Part shown: positions 22,431-31,880 of the stretch, piece by piece
Numbering within the stretch: the stretch's first letter is position 1
Layout: each line of letters begins with the position of its first letter
Assembly (NCBI GenBank): GCA_017467805.1
Contig: JAFUKJ010000037.1
Coordinates: 1 to 32,111 of the forward strand
Origin: Lachnospiraceae bacterium
GTDB taxonomy: Bacteria > Bacillota > Clostridia > Lachnospirales > Lachnospiraceae
DNA length: 32,111 nucleotides
Direction: 5' to 3'
Program-made: the position numbers and the translations under genes
The notes under the pieces: model-generated
Told to the model about the DNA's origin: nothing
What the model saw: the letters and a program-made list of their open reading frames with translations, nothing else
The model's database searches: none

Positions 22431-24974
22431 ATGAAAGGAATAACTCCCCCAAAATTCAAACTCCCTAAGCAGTCTCCACCTGTTCAGACACAGGAGACGC
22501 CCGTTTCCGACATTGCAACTGATATTGCTTCTGCTTCCGCAGGCAATGAGCAACCAAAGAAAGAGAAAAAGTCTTTATTCGTCAAAAAGGAACCAAAGGA
22601 AAAAATTCCTAAGGTAAAAGTTCCTAAGGAGAAAACACCTAAAGAAAAGCCTATAAAGGAAAAGAAAGAAAAAGGCGAAAAGAAAAAGCTACAATTGCCT
22701 AATCTCAAGGCAAAGAAGGATGCTTCTGCAAAGGAGCCTAAGGATAACGCAAAGAAGAAAATAACTCTCCCACCTAAGGTAGCTGAGATTTTAACCAAAG
22801 TCAAAGATTTACTTGTGAACACTGTATTCTCAGGAAAAAGTATTATGGGAAGCCTTATGGCAATCTCAATTATCCCTGTATTACTGATGATTGTTTTAGG
22901 TGTTGCATCTTATCGAACAGCCTCAAACGCAATCCTGAATCAGTGTAAGGAATCCGCTATGGCTACAGTTTCTGCCGCTGCAGACTACTTCTCTGTTATC
23001 TGTGATTCCGTATCCTCAAAGGGTGCAGAGCTGGTAACAAACAGTACTATCTCTGATTTCTATGAAAATTATGATATGAAGAGCGAAACACTTTCAGATG
23101 ATTTGAGTACCGTAAAAGTTATTATGAGTCAGATGAAGGCAGCAAATAAATATTTATACAGCTACACGATTGTTCCAAATGAAGGAAAGCTGGTTACTTC
23201 TCTTACAGGGTCTCTTCCTGATGACCACTACAATGTATACTTAGCATCCTCTGAAGGACAATACTTAAACAAGGATAAGAAAACCCGTTCAGGCTGGATA
23301 GGTTATCATACCTTCGTTGATGAAAATATAAAAGCTGATAATGCAAGCTATGCTTTTGCATATCTTCAGGAGTTTTTAAAGGCTGATGCCGCATTAGTAC
23401 TGGATATTGATATCAGTATCGTTGAAGAAATGTTACTTAGTCTGGATACAGGTGATGAAAGTATCAAAGCACTCGTATCCTCTGACGGACGTGAGATTGG
23501 TGTCATTCAGGGACAGGAAACCTTATATAACATTAACGGTGAAGGTGAAACATGGTTTGTTGGTCACGACCATTACAATAAGAGCTTAGAAACAGGCGAA
23601 GCAGAAAGCCGCACAGTTCGTGTAAACGGCAAAAAGTACGAGTACTTCTTCTCTCCTGTCGGTTCTACTGGTATTGCCTTATGCGCACTCGTACCTCAAG
23701 ACATTCTCCTTGAGGATGCAAAGGCTATCAGTTTAGTTACATTTTTAATCGTAATTATCGCTGCTATTGTTGCTCTTGGTGCAGGAACAATGATTGCAAA
23801 CGGAATCAAAGACACTGTAAAGAAGCTTGTCAAAGGTCTGAAGGAAGTTGAACGAGGAAATCTTTCAAAAGAATTCACGACAAAACGTAAGGATGAATTC
23901 AAAGTATTAAACGACAGCTTAAACAATACCTTATCAGGTATCCGCTCTCTCTTAGTTGAAACACAGCAATTCGGAGATAAGGTAAATCAAATGTCCGTAG
24001 ACCTCACAGAACGTACATCAGATATTAATAATTCTATGATGGAAATTCTTAAGGCTGTTGAAGAAGTTGCCGAAGGTACTCAGACTCAGGCTGAAGAAAC
24101 AGATAGCAGCCACCAGAGAATGAACGACCTTGCTAACAATATGAACGGTGTATACAGCAAGACAAAATCAATCGAAAATCTTGCTGGCGAAGTAATGAAT
24201 GCTGTAGATCAGGGACAAGTCATCGTTGACGGTATCCAGGCTCAGGCAGACTCTACTTCCGAAATTACATTGACCTTAAGCAAGGAAATTGAAGAAGTAA
24301 ATGCACACTCTATTGAAATCCGAAATATTGTCAATGTAATTGATGGAATTGCAGGTCAGACTAACCTTCTCTCTCTGAATGCTTCTATCGAAGCTGCCCG
24401 TGCAGGCGAACACGGTCGCGGATTCTCTGTTGTTGCAGAGGAAATCAGAAAGCTTGCTGACCAGTCCAAGGAATCAAGTAAACAGATTCAGGAAATCATC
24501 AAGAGTATCACACAGGCTACCGAACGAACCATGGATTCAGCTAACCAGACACAGGCACAGGTTCAGGAGCAGGTTAATCAATTCCGTAGCACTGTTGAAA
24601 TCTTCAATCAGATTAAGGATTGTACTTTAGCTTTAATTAACGAATTAAATCTTGCAACAAGCGACATGAAGCAGGTAAATAATCAGACAGAAGAAGTTGG
24701 CGATTCACTTCGTAATATTGCTGCTATTTCTCAGGAAGCAGCGGCTTCTATCGAAGAAGTAACTGCTACCGTAAATACTCAAACGCAGATGGTAAATTAC
24801 CTTATGAACGAAGCAACTGCTTTATCAGAGCAGATTACTGTATTAAATCAGTCCATGGAGAAGTTCGCAATCGAAGATACTCCTATTGAGGAAACAGCTG
24901 TTGAAGATACTCCAGTCAAAGAAGCTATTAAAGAAGTAATTCTACCAGAAGACTCAACAAACTCAGAACAATAA
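22431..24974 (+). CDS. Methyl-accepting chemotaxis protein with Lys-rich N-terminal extension
   Basis: 847 residues. Unusually, residues 1-135 are a cytoplasmic Pro/Lys/Glu-rich tail with repeats such as [17 protein letters not shown]. Then come TM1 (about 140-160), an extracellular sensor of dCache-like size (about 165-425), TM2 (about 433-457), HAMP (458-510) and a long methylated helical hairpin. The kinase-contact tip, with [20 protein letters not shown] (637-656) and [15 protein letters not shown], is intact. The C-terminus has a short acidic repeat (EDTPIEE, EDTPVKE) and no CheR-binding pentapeptide. It should bind a ligand outside the cell and signal to CheA/CheW, which are not in the window. 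GAGAGGTG precedes ATG 22431. Confidence 0.92.
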   Translation: MKGITPPKFKLPKQSPPVQTQETPVSDIATDIASASAGNEQPKKEKKSLFVKKEPKEKIPKVKVPKEKTPKEKPIKEKKEKGEKKKLQLPNLKAKKDASAKEPKDNAKKKITLPPKVAEILTKVKDLLVNTVFSGKSIMGSLMAISIIPVLLMIVLGVASYRTASNAILNQCKESAMATVSAAADYFSVICDSVSSKGAELVTNSTISDFYENYDMKSETLSDDLSTVKVIMSQMKAANKYLYSYTIVPNEGKLVTSLTGSLPDDHYNVYLASSEGQYLNKDKKTRSGWIGYHTFVDENIKADNASYAFAYLQEFLKADAALVLDIDISIVEEMLLSLDTGDESIKALVSSDGREIGVIQGQETLYNINGEGETWFVGHDHYNKSLETGEAESRTVRVNGKKYEYFFSPVGSTGIALCALVPQDILLEDAKAISLVTFLIVIIAAIVALGAGTMIANGIKDTVKKLVKGLKEVERGNLSKEFTTKRKDEFKVLNDSLNNTLSGIRSLLVETQQFGDKVNQMSVDLTERTSDINNSMMEILKAVEEVAEGTQTQAEETDSSHQRMNDLANNMNGVYSKTKSIENLAGEVMNAVDQGQVIVDGIQAQADSTSEITLTLSKEIEEVNAHSIEIRNIVNVIDGIAGQTNLLSLNASIEAARAGEHGRGFSVVAEEIRKLADQSKESSKQIQEIIKSITQATERTMDSANQTQAQVQEQVNQFRSTVEIFNQIKDCTLALINELNLATSDMKQVNNQTEEVGDSLRNIAAISQEAAASIEEVTATVNTQTQMVNYLMNEATALSEQITVLNQSMEKFAIEDTPIEETAVEDTPVKEAIKEVILPEDSTNSEQ

Positions 24975-24985
24975 CATCACATCAA

Positions 24986-25014
24986 AAAAGGTGGCTTATC
25001 AAAAGCCACCTTTT
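24986..25014. terminator. Bidirectional terminator between the chemoreceptor gene and ilvC
   Basis: AAAAGGTGGCTT / AAGCCACCTTTT, a 12-bp perfect stem with a 5-nt loop. T-runs occur on both strands (longer on the minus strand), so it ends both converging transcripts. Confidence 0.88.
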
Positions 25015-25036
25015 AATATACATATTAATCAAAGAA

Positions 25037-26122
<1,086 letters not shown>

Positions 26123-26143
26123 TTACTAGAGATAAACTCCATC

Positions 26144-26623
26144 CTATAAACCTCTTCCAAGACCTGCAATACCTGTTCTTGCAATCTCCAGAATCTCATA
26201 ATCCTGAACCAATGCAATAAAAGCATCAATCTTAGACTGGTCACCTGTCAGCTCAATAATCAAGCTGTCTACATTCACATCAACAATCTTCGCTCTGAAT
26301 ACCTCTGCCACCGAGAAAAGACCTTGTCTTGTCTCCTGTGTAGAACGTACCTTAATCAGGCAAAGCTCTCTGTAAACGCTGCTCTCAGGCTTAAGTTCAC
26401 GAATGTCTCTTACATCTACAAGCTTTGCAACCTGTTTCTCAATCTGCTCAAGAACATCCTCGTCACCTAAAGTAACGATTGTAATTCTTGTGTAGTTCGG
26501 ATCCTCTGTTGCCCCTGCTGTAATACTTTCAATACTATAGCCTCGTCTGGAAAACAGTCCTGAAATACGACTGAGTACACCAGCGTTATTATCTACCAAA
26601 AGCTGGAAAACCTTCTTTTGCAT
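26144..26623 (-). CDS. ilvN: Acetolactate synthase small subunit (second copy, IlvN2)
   Basis: 159 residues. An N-terminal ACT domain (VFQLLVDNNAGVLSRISGLFSRRGYSIESI...ITIV) plus a C-terminal ACT-like part ending EIARTGIAGLGRG. The small subunit regulates and activates the catalytic subunit IlvB and mediates feedback inhibition by valine. This copy has the classical ending RTGxxGLGRG. It is 64 nt downstream of a second, clearly different small-subunit gene and 81 nt upstream of ilvC, all on one strand. Ribosome binding site AAGGAG. The two small subunits share roughly 35-40 percent of residues by eye, so they are old duplicates, not a recent copy. Confidence 0.93.
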   Translation of the reverse strand: MQKKVFQLLVDNNAGVLSRISGLFSRRGYSIESITAGATEDPNYTRITIVTLGDEDVLEQIEKQVAKLVDVRDIRELKPESSVYRELCLIKVRSTQETRQGLFSVAEVFRAKIVDVNVDSLIIELTGDQSKIDAFIALVQDYEILEIARTGIAGLGRGL

Positions 26624-26687
26624 AAAAATACACTCCTTTTGCGCAAATTATGCGCCGCATACGTTTTTCATTTTAACAACTCTTATC

Positions 26688-27170
26688 CTAGTTGTCAATA
26701 CATTTAGGAAGAGCAAGTGTACCTGTTCTTGCTACTTCTACAATGCTGATAGATTTCATCATATCAAGCATAACTTTAATTCTCTCAGGCATATCACAAA
26801 TCTGAATCATCATTGTCGAATGTGACATATCTACAATATCAGCCTTCATAATATCACAGATTTCCATGATATCTCTTCTGTTGTTACGATTATACTTAAC
26901 CTTAATCAACATCAGCTCTCTGCTGATACTGTCCTTCTCTTCAAAGGTCTTAACCTTAATAATATCAATCTTCTTATTAAGCTGCTTCTCTATCTGCTCA
27001 ATCGTCCTCTGATTACCACTGCTGACAATGGTCATGCAGGAAACCTCAGGGTCATCTGTTTCACCTACTACAAGACTGTCAATATTGTAGCTTCTTCTCG
27101 AAAACAGTCCTGCCACCTTACCGAGGACACCAGCTCTATTCTCTACTAATACAGAATATATTCTCTTCAT
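26688..27170 (-). CDS. ilvN: Acetolactate synthase small subunit (first copy, IlvN1)
   Basis: 160 residues. ACT domain YSVLVENRAGVLGKVAGLFSRRSYNIDSLVVGETDDPEVSCMTIV, then EQIEKQLNKKIDIIKV, SRELMLIKVKYN and the C-terminal VEVARTGTLALPK. The N-terminal part is closer to the standard family pattern than the second copy, but the ending lacks the LxRG of most small subunits (LPKCIDN instead). It starts 16 nt after ilvB, whose stop codon abuts the AAGGAGG ribosome binding site, so the pair is tightly coupled. Two small subunits could give mixed or alternative holoenzymes with different feedback control (inference). Confidence 0.93.
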   Translation of the reverse strand: MKRIYSVLVENRAGVLGKVAGLFSRRSYNIDSLVVGETDDPEVSCMTIVSSGNQRTIEQIEKQLNKKIDIIKVKTFEEKDSISRELMLIKVKYNRNNRRDIMEICDIMKADIVDMSHSTMMIQICDMPERIKVMLDMMKSISIVEVARTGTLALPKCIDN

Positions 27171-27185
27171 ATTTATGCGTCCTCC

Positions 27186-28811
27186 TTATACCAAATCCAT
27201 TGGGTCAATCAGACATTCCATCAGCATAGTATTATCCTTTGCAAGGAACTCCTGAATCTTTGCTCTGGCATCTGTCATATTCTCAACACGAATAAACGGT
27301 ATATTATATGCTGCCGAAAGCTTCTCCAAATCAGGTGTACCATCCTTAATATCTACAACCGAATAATTATCCTTATAAGTAAAATGCTGATACTGTCTAA
27401 CCATACCAAGGTAGTTATTCTTCAAAACAATAATCTTAACAGGAATGTCATGCTGCATAATGGTTGCAAGCTCCATCATGGACATCTGGAAGGAACCGTC
27501 TCCACATACTGCAATAACCTGCTTAGACATATCACCACGCTTTGCACCCATAGCCGCTGGAATCGAATAGCCCATCGTTCCCATACCGCCTGAAGTCAGG
27601 AATCTTCCATCCTTCACAATATGGTAACCGCATGACCAAATCTGATTCTGACCAACATCTGCCACATAAACAGCATCACTCTGCATCTCCTCTGAAAGCA
27701 TGGTAATAAATGCTGCAGGGTCCACATAATTCTCATCAGGTGTACGCTGCTTTACCATAGTCACGCGATACTCCTCAAGAGTCTTAATCCAGTCTTCATG
27801 CTCACAGCTAAACTCCTGCTCTAAGAAATCCTGCATAATATGCTTCGCATCACCTACAAGAGGAATAGAAGGACCACAGTTCTTACCAATCTCCGCAGGG
27901 TCTACATCAATATGTACCAATACCTTATTCTCTGTAATTAAATCAGGCTGGCTGATTGCTCTGTCTGCCACTCTGGCACCTACCATGATAATCAAGTCAG
28001 ACTCATTCATGGCACGATTCGCATATGCCTTACCATTATTACCTACCATGCCAAAATACATCTCGTCCAATGTAGGCATAGCACCAATTCCCATCATCGT
28101 AGAAACAACAGGAATTCTATGTCTATGCGAAAACTCTCTTAACTCTTCTACCGCGTCACTTAAAAGCACACCACCACCTGCACAGATAACAGGTCTCTTC
28201 GCCTTCTCAAGCTCCTTAATAACCTTCTTAATCTGTACAAAATTGCCCTTCACAGTTGGCTTATAGGTTCTTAAGCTTACACTCTCAGGATACTTAAAAT
28301 TCTTAAAATTCGCATTCTGAATATCAATCGGAACATCAATCAATACAGGTCCCTTTCTACCTGTACTGGCGATATGAAATGCCTCTTTAAAAATTCTCGG
28401 AATATCCTCTACCTTCTTCACTAAGTAACTATATTTTACAAATGACTCAACGGCTCCTGTGATATCTGCCTCCTGGAATACGTCACTTCCAATCAGCTCA
28501 CTGTTAACCTGTCCTGTAATACAAACCAAAGGAATGCTGTCTGCAAATGCTGTCGCAATACCTGTAATCAGGTTTGTCGCACCTGGACCACTGGTAACTG
28601 CACATACACCAACCTTGCCTGTGACTCGGGCCTCTCCGCTTGCCGCATGCGCAGCATTCTGTTCTGTCCTTACTAATATTGATTGTATGTCTGAATCAGT
28701 GATGCTATTATAAAATGGACATATTGCCACACCAGGATATCCATATACCGTGGTAACACCCTCTAACTCAAGACACTTAACCATAGCGTCAGCGCCGATC
28801 ATAATGTTCAC
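27186..28811 (-). CDS. ilvB: Acetolactate synthase catalytic subunit
   Basis: 541 residues from GTG 28811. A thiamine diphosphate enzyme with the catalytic Glu50 in RTEQNAAHAASGEAR, SGPGATNL, and the cofactor motif GDGSF...NN (437-466). It joins two pyruvates, or pyruvate with 2-oxobutyrate, in the first step of branched-chain amino acid synthesis. AAGGA lies 5 nt before the GTG and 14 nt before ATG 28802, so I prefer GTG; the ATG form would be 3 residues shorter. The residue after GMVRQ, usually Trp in bacterial enzymes and tied to 2-oxobutyrate preference and herbicide binding, is Tyr here (GMVRQYQ). A promoter and leader hairpin precede it. Confidence 0.96.
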   Translation of the reverse strand: MNIMIGADAMVKCLELEGVTTVYGYPGVAICPFYNSITDSDIQSILVRTEQNAAHAASGEARVTGKVGVCAVTSGPGATNLITGIATAFADSIPLVCITGQVNSELIGSDVFQEADITGAVESFVKYSYLVKKVEDIPRIFKEAFHIASTGRKGPVLIDVPIDIQNANFKNFKYPESVSLRTYKPTVKGNFVQIKKVIKELEKAKRPVICAGGGVLLSDAVEELREFSHRHRIPVVSTMMGIGAMPTLDEMYFGMVGNNGKAYANRAMNESDLIIMVGARVADRAISQPDLITENKVLVHIDVDPAEIGKNCGPSIPLVGDAKHIMQDFLEQEFSCEHEDWIKTLEEYRVTMVKQRTPDENYVDPAAFITMLSEEMQSDAVYVADVGQNQIWSCGYHIVKDGRFLTSGGMGTMGYSIPAAMGAKRGDMSKQVIAVCGDGSFQMSMMELATIMQHDIPVKIIVLKNNYLGMVRQYQHFTYKDNYSVVDIKDGTPDLEKLSAAYNIPFIRVENMTDARAKIQEFLAKDNTMLMECLIDPMDLV

Positions 28812-28840
28812 TCTTATCCTTTCACAATTCACAATTTTCA

Positions 28841-28871
28841 TATATTTCAAATTTACCTGTTTTGAAATATA
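28841..28871 (-). promoter_or_regulatory. Inverted repeat in the ilvB leader
   Basis: TATATTTCAAA / TTTGAAATATA, perfect 11-bp arms with a 9-nt loop. It lies about 5-35 nt downstream of the predicted transcription start, before the ribosome binding site. It may be an operator or a 5' stabilising stem. Confidence 0.5.
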
Positions 28872-28881
28872 CATACTAATA

Positions 28882-28910
28882 ATTATACATAATATAAAGT
28901 TTTAAGTAAA
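28882..28910 (-). promoter_or_regulatory. SigA-type promoter of the ilvB-ilvN-ilvN-ilvC operon
   Basis: TTTACT (28910-28905), 17 nt, TATAAT (28887-28882) on the minus strand. The start site is near 28876, giving a leader of about 65 nt, too short for a T-box. Confidence 0.7.
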
Positions 28911-29071
28911 CCATTAATTCTTTATTTTCCATTTATTACTTTTTTCGGAAATCTATTTCTTTGACAATTTCATTTTATTTTTTTCATACGCAAGTTTTGT
29001 TGATTTCAGTCAGATTATATGATACATTTAAATCATAATTGTACTATTTTAGAAGGGTTGGTTACAAAACA

Positions 29072-29593
29072 ATGAACCATAAGATAACTGCTTTCATTTT
29101 GGCATGCATATTTGCTCTTGGCCTTACAGGTTGCGGATATAAGACAGATGAAGAAAGGGCTCTTGCCACATTTTCTAGCTCTATTTCCAGCTTTACTAAT
29201 ACCGTTTTGAGCATCGACATGCAGATGAATGAATTAGATGTAACAGACGAGAATGCTTGTGCAGACCTCCTAACCATGCTAGACAATCTCGATAAGGAAT
29301 TCCAGACATTGGCCGAGCTTTCCGTTCCCGAACAGTATTTAAGTATTGAGCCTCTTGCAGACGAAGCAAGCGAGAATATGTCAATAGCAGTTTCCTATTT
29401 TCATTCTGCATACGAGTCAGAGGCGTTCAATGCTACTGATGCCGATGTCGCTCACCAGTATTACGAAAGAGCCATGACACGTATCGAATACATCGGTTAT
29501 ATTTTAACAGGTGAGATACCTGAGGATGAAAATGTTATCATTCACGAGGAAACCTCCGATGATCGAATCATTGATAAATTTATTAATAAATAG
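29072..29593 (+). CDS. Putative lipoprotein
   Basis: 173 residues. The signal peptide MNHKITAFILACIFALGLTGC ends in a lipobox LTGC with the lipidated Cys21. The mature part is acidic and largely helical (SSSISSFTNTVLSIDMQMNELDV, LTMLDNLDKEFQTLAEL, AVSYFHSAYESEAFN), suggesting a helical bundle on the outer face of the membrane. I do not recognise the family. I start at ATG 29072, which keeps the signal peptide tight; the site AGAAGGG is 15 nt away, longer than usual, and a TTG start at 29039 would add a non-signal stretch. It is divergent from ilvB. Confidence 0.75.
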   Translation: MNHKITAFILACIFALGLTGCGYKTDEERALATFSSSISSFTNTVLSIDMQMNELDVTDENACADLLTMLDNLDKEFQTLAELSVPEQYLSIEPLADEASENMSIAVSYFHSAYESEAFNATDADVAHQYYERAMTRIEYIGYILTGEIPEDENVIIHEETSDDRIIDKFINK

Positions 29594-29597
29594 CAAC

Positions 29598-29630
29598 AAA
29601 GGTGCTGCAATGGTAATTTGCAACACCTTT
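29598..29630 (+). terminator. Terminator between the lipoprotein and Sel1 genes
   Basis: AAAGGTGCTGCAA / TTGCAACACCTTT, a 13-bp stem with one mismatch (G-U on the minus strand), followed by TCTTATA. It probably serves both converging genes. Confidence 0.7.
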
Positions 29631-29638
29631 TCTTATAT

Positions 29639-30364
29639 CTAATCTCTATCTATTGTCTGCACCTGTTCGACTTCATTCCATGGCATATATTTTGCATAAG
29701 CACTATCCTTTGCAACATAGTTCACAAAAAAGAATAATAACCCACATACACACAAAAACGCAGTTGCAACTACAACCGCTGCAAAAAAGAAACCTCTCTG
29801 CGTATCTGCCATCTCCGCCTTTAGCAGTCCAAGCTGCGTATCAAAGCGCTTATCCAGTTCTTGTGCCTCCATATAATACTCATATGCACGCCTTCGATTT
29901 CCACGGCTTGCTTCTGCCTCTGCCAGCTTCGCATAGGCATCCACCAACACAGACTCATTAGGTAATTCTTTTTCATCTACATTTTCCGCAAAATAACTCA
30001 AGTATCTAATTGCTCTTGGAATATTCTTAGAACAACCCGTTCCATACAAAGCCAACTGCCCCAAAATATAATATGCCTCTATGTGACCGCCTTTTGCAGC
30101 CTTCTTTGCATACTTATACGCATGACAGTAATCTATAATATTCTGCGCATTCGCAATATACCAGCTTGCCACCTGCAAAGCTGCGGTTGTATCGCCCTTA
30201 TCCGCCTGTGTCTTTAATGCCTCACAGGAATCTGTCTTTGCAATCGATTTGCATAGCGAATCCAAAACATCTTCATCATCTGCCGCAGACGTATCCTGCA
30301 AGGATGAAGTAATTAACTCTTCAATATCTCCAAACAATTCATCGTCCTTCTCTTGAATACCCAT
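29639..30364 (-). CDS. Sel1-like repeat membrane protein
   Basis: 241 residues. From ATG 30364 (GGGGGAG, 5 nt upstream) it has an acidic N-terminus, then helical Sel1/TPR-like repeats: ALKTQADKGDTTAALQVASWYI, AYKYAKKAAKGGHIEAYYILGQLALYGTGCSKNIPRAIRYLSYFA, and VDAYAKLAEAEASRGNRRRAYEYYMEAQEL. A single membrane helix near residues 197-222 is followed by a short tail, predicting a cytoplasmic repeat domain anchored at the C-terminus. Such proteins usually hold partners together; none can be named. It has its own promoter with an inverted repeat and lies 130 nt downstream of the XRE regulator gene. Confidence 0.8.
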   Translation of the reverse strand: MGIQEKDDELFGDIEELITSSLQDTSAADDEDVLDSLCKSIAKTDSCEALKTQADKGDTTAALQVASWYIANAQNIIDYCHAYKYAKKAAKGGHIEAYYILGQLALYGTGCSKNIPRAIRYLSYFAENVDEKELPNESVLVDAYAKLAEAEASRGNRRRAYEYYMEAQELDKRFDTQLGLLKAEMADTQRGFFFAAVVVATAFLCVCGLLFFFVNYVAKDSAYAKYMPWNEVEQVQTIDRD

Positions 30365-30411
30365 GTAAACTCCCCCGATAAAACACGCCATCATTTCTTT
30401 ACAAAACAAAA

Positions 30412-30452
30412 GTGTACATAACAATTATACTATTAACTAATTATGTACACAA
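30412..30452 (-). promoter_or_regulatory. Promoter of the Sel1 gene flanked by a 10-bp inverted repeat
   Basis: TTGTGT (30452-30447), 17 nt, TATAAT (30429-30424) on the minus strand. Perfect arms GTGTACATAA (30412-30421) and TTATGTACAC (30441-30450) sit over the -35 and around the start site, centres 29 bp apart; each arm has a TGTACA core. This looks like an operator pair for a repressor. Confidence 0.7.
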
Positions 30453-30496
30453 GATTTTGTTTTATATAAAATTATTTTACAACAAATTCCATACTG

Positions 30497-31264
30497 TTAT
30501 TCAAATTTTTTTCCAACTATATACATAGGTATGAATAATCCAGCTACTACAGGTGTTATCAGAACCGCCATCCATTCCATATTCCATATCTTTGAAAAGA
30601 CAAGACTTAAGCATAAATACAATATCGGCAAAATATCCATCGTAGCTACAGACCATATCCGACCAACTCGTATGATATGCGGCCAGTTATTATTATTGAA
30701 ATGAATCCCTGCCATGTTCATGGAAAAGAAACCGTCTCCATATATGCTAACTTTATTCTCATCATAATAAGTTGGTAATTTCTCTTTCATAACAATCCAA
30801 AAATAAATACCAAAACTTACTGCAAGTATCATCGCCGTTCCTAGATAGAAAAACAAATCCGTAGGCGTATAACCAAGTAATAACAACAGCATTATCTCCA
30901 CAACTGAGATTCCAACGCTTGCTAAATATATCATGATTCGTTTCCGCTTGCGAACATTTAAAGCTTGCTGCTCCTCTTCGGATAATACGATTACCTTCTT
31001 TACAAGTTCATCTGCCTGCTTCGTATCTATCGCTTCATTCTCTTGCAACCTTCGACACTCCAGCAATTCAGCAACCGATACCCCCAACAGCTCTGCCAAA
31101 GGCGCAAGCAATGTAATATCAGGCATACTGAGTCCTCTTTCCCACTTGCTGACTGCCTTATCTGATATAAACAGTTTCTCTGCAAGCTCCTTCTGTGTAA
31201 TTCCCTTTTGCTTCCTGCACTCTGCAATAAACTCTCCAAACCTCTGCTTATCAATCTCGAACAT
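30497..31264 (-). CDS. Membrane-anchored XRE family helix-turn-helix regulator
   Basis: 255 residues. An N-terminal HTH_3 domain (about residues 8-68; RKQKGITQKELAEKLFISDKAVSKWERGLSMPDI, LLAPLAELLGVSVAELL) is followed by a linker and four hydrophobic segments (about 110-127, 133-155, 205-222, 230-250). The design is common in Firmicutes: a DNA-binding head tied to a membrane sensor of unknown signal. Between helices 2 and 3, residues about 165-200 (YYDENKVSIYGDGFFSMNMAGIHFNNNNW) look like a short folded loop. The Sel1 gene promoter downstream carries a paired TGTACA site that this protein might bind (inference). ATG 31264 has a modest ribosome binding site (AGGGTGA). Confidence 0.85.
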   Translation of the reverse strand: MFEIDKQRFGEFIAECRKQKGITQKELAEKLFISDKAVSKWERGLSMPDITLLAPLAELLGVSVAELLECRRLQENEAIDTKQADELVKKVIVLSEEEQQALNVRKRKRIMIYLASVGISVVEIMLLLLLGYTPTDLFFYLGTAMILAVSFGIYFWIVMKEKLPTYYDENKVSIYGDGFFSMNMAGIHFNNNNWPHIIRVGRIWSVATMDILPILYLCLSLVFSKIWNMEWMAVLITPVVAGLFIPMYIVGKKFE

Positions 31265-31295
31265 ATATCATCTCACCCTTATAATTTATAGCACT

Positions 31296-31324
31296 ATTCT
31301 ATATATGCGTGATGATTTCAGCAA
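31296..31324 (-). promoter_or_regulatory. Candidate promoter of the XRE gene
   Basis: TTGCTG (31324-31319), 17 nt, TAGAAT (31301-31296) on the minus strand, about 32 nt upstream of the start codon. Confidence 0.4.
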
Positions 31325-31360
31325 CCGACTGTTGGTTTAGTTGGCTTATATAAGCGCATA

Positions 31361-31753
31361 TTACGGTAACTTCTTACCACATTCATTACAAAATGTATAA
31401 TCTGCCTCAACCTTCGTTCCGCAATATGGACAGAACTTGCTGTCACCTGTCGGCGCATCTGCTTTATATGTATCCTGCTCCTCTGTCCATTCACCAAAAC
31501 GAACATTCAAAGGGTCAGGTTCCTCATCCCCTTCCGTAATATCAAATGACGAATAACGATTCTTACTTGTTGCATTCTTGAAGTTATATACTGTCTGTGC
31601 GATGGCAATTCCCGTCCAAAGAACGCCGAACAATGCAAATAACGGACTCATCTGCGCTGCGCCCAAAGTCCATATCACACCAAAACCTATCATAAAAATG
31701 CCTGTAACGCCGCCCATCATTGAAGGGCCTCTGCCTGGCTTAATACTTTTCAT
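31361..31753 (-). CDS. Zinc-ribbon membrane protein
   Basis: 130 residues. Two membrane helices (about residues 13-33 and 37-57) form a hairpin close to the N-terminus, followed by an acidic linker and a C-terminal zinc ribbon with Cys108-x-x-Cys111 and Cys122-x-x-Cys125 (CPYCGTKV...FCNECGKKL). The topology puts the ribbon on the cytoplasmic side if the N-terminus is inside. Proteins of this layout are common in clostridia; no function is known. Ribosome binding site GGAGAG, 6 nt before ATG 31753, with a promoter at 31795-31823. It is 96 nt upstream of the XRE gene. Confidence 0.75.
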   Translation of the reverse strand: MKSIKPGRGPSMMGGVTGIFMIGFGVIWTLGAAQMSPLFALFGVLWTGIAIAQTVYNFKNATSKNRYSSFDITEGDEEPDPLNVRFGEWTEEQDTYKADAPTGDSKFCPYCGTKVEADYTFCNECGKKLP

Positions 31754-31794
31754 CGCTATCTCTCCTGTTCTGTAGATTATGTCTATTTATATAG

Positions 31795-31823
31795 ATTATA
31801 ATTTGTTATGTAGACTTGTGCAA
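31795..31823 (-). promoter_or_regulatory. Probable promoter of the zinc-ribbon protein gene
   Basis: TTGCAC (31823-31818), 17 nt, TATAAT (31800-31795) on the minus strand, directly after the terminator of the preceding gene. Confidence 0.6.
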
Positions 31824-31828
31824 TATAA

Positions 31829-31862
31829 AAAGGCTTTTCAAGTCACAACTTGAAAAGCCTTT
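31829..31862 (-). terminator. Terminator of the GGGtGRT protein gene
   Basis: AAAGGCTTTTCAAGT / ACTTGAAAAGCCTTT, a perfect 15-bp stem with a 4-nt loop, 18 nt after the stop codon. The T-run on the minus strand is TTTTATA. Confidence 0.9.
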
Positions 31863-31880
31863 AATATATCTAATTATTCC

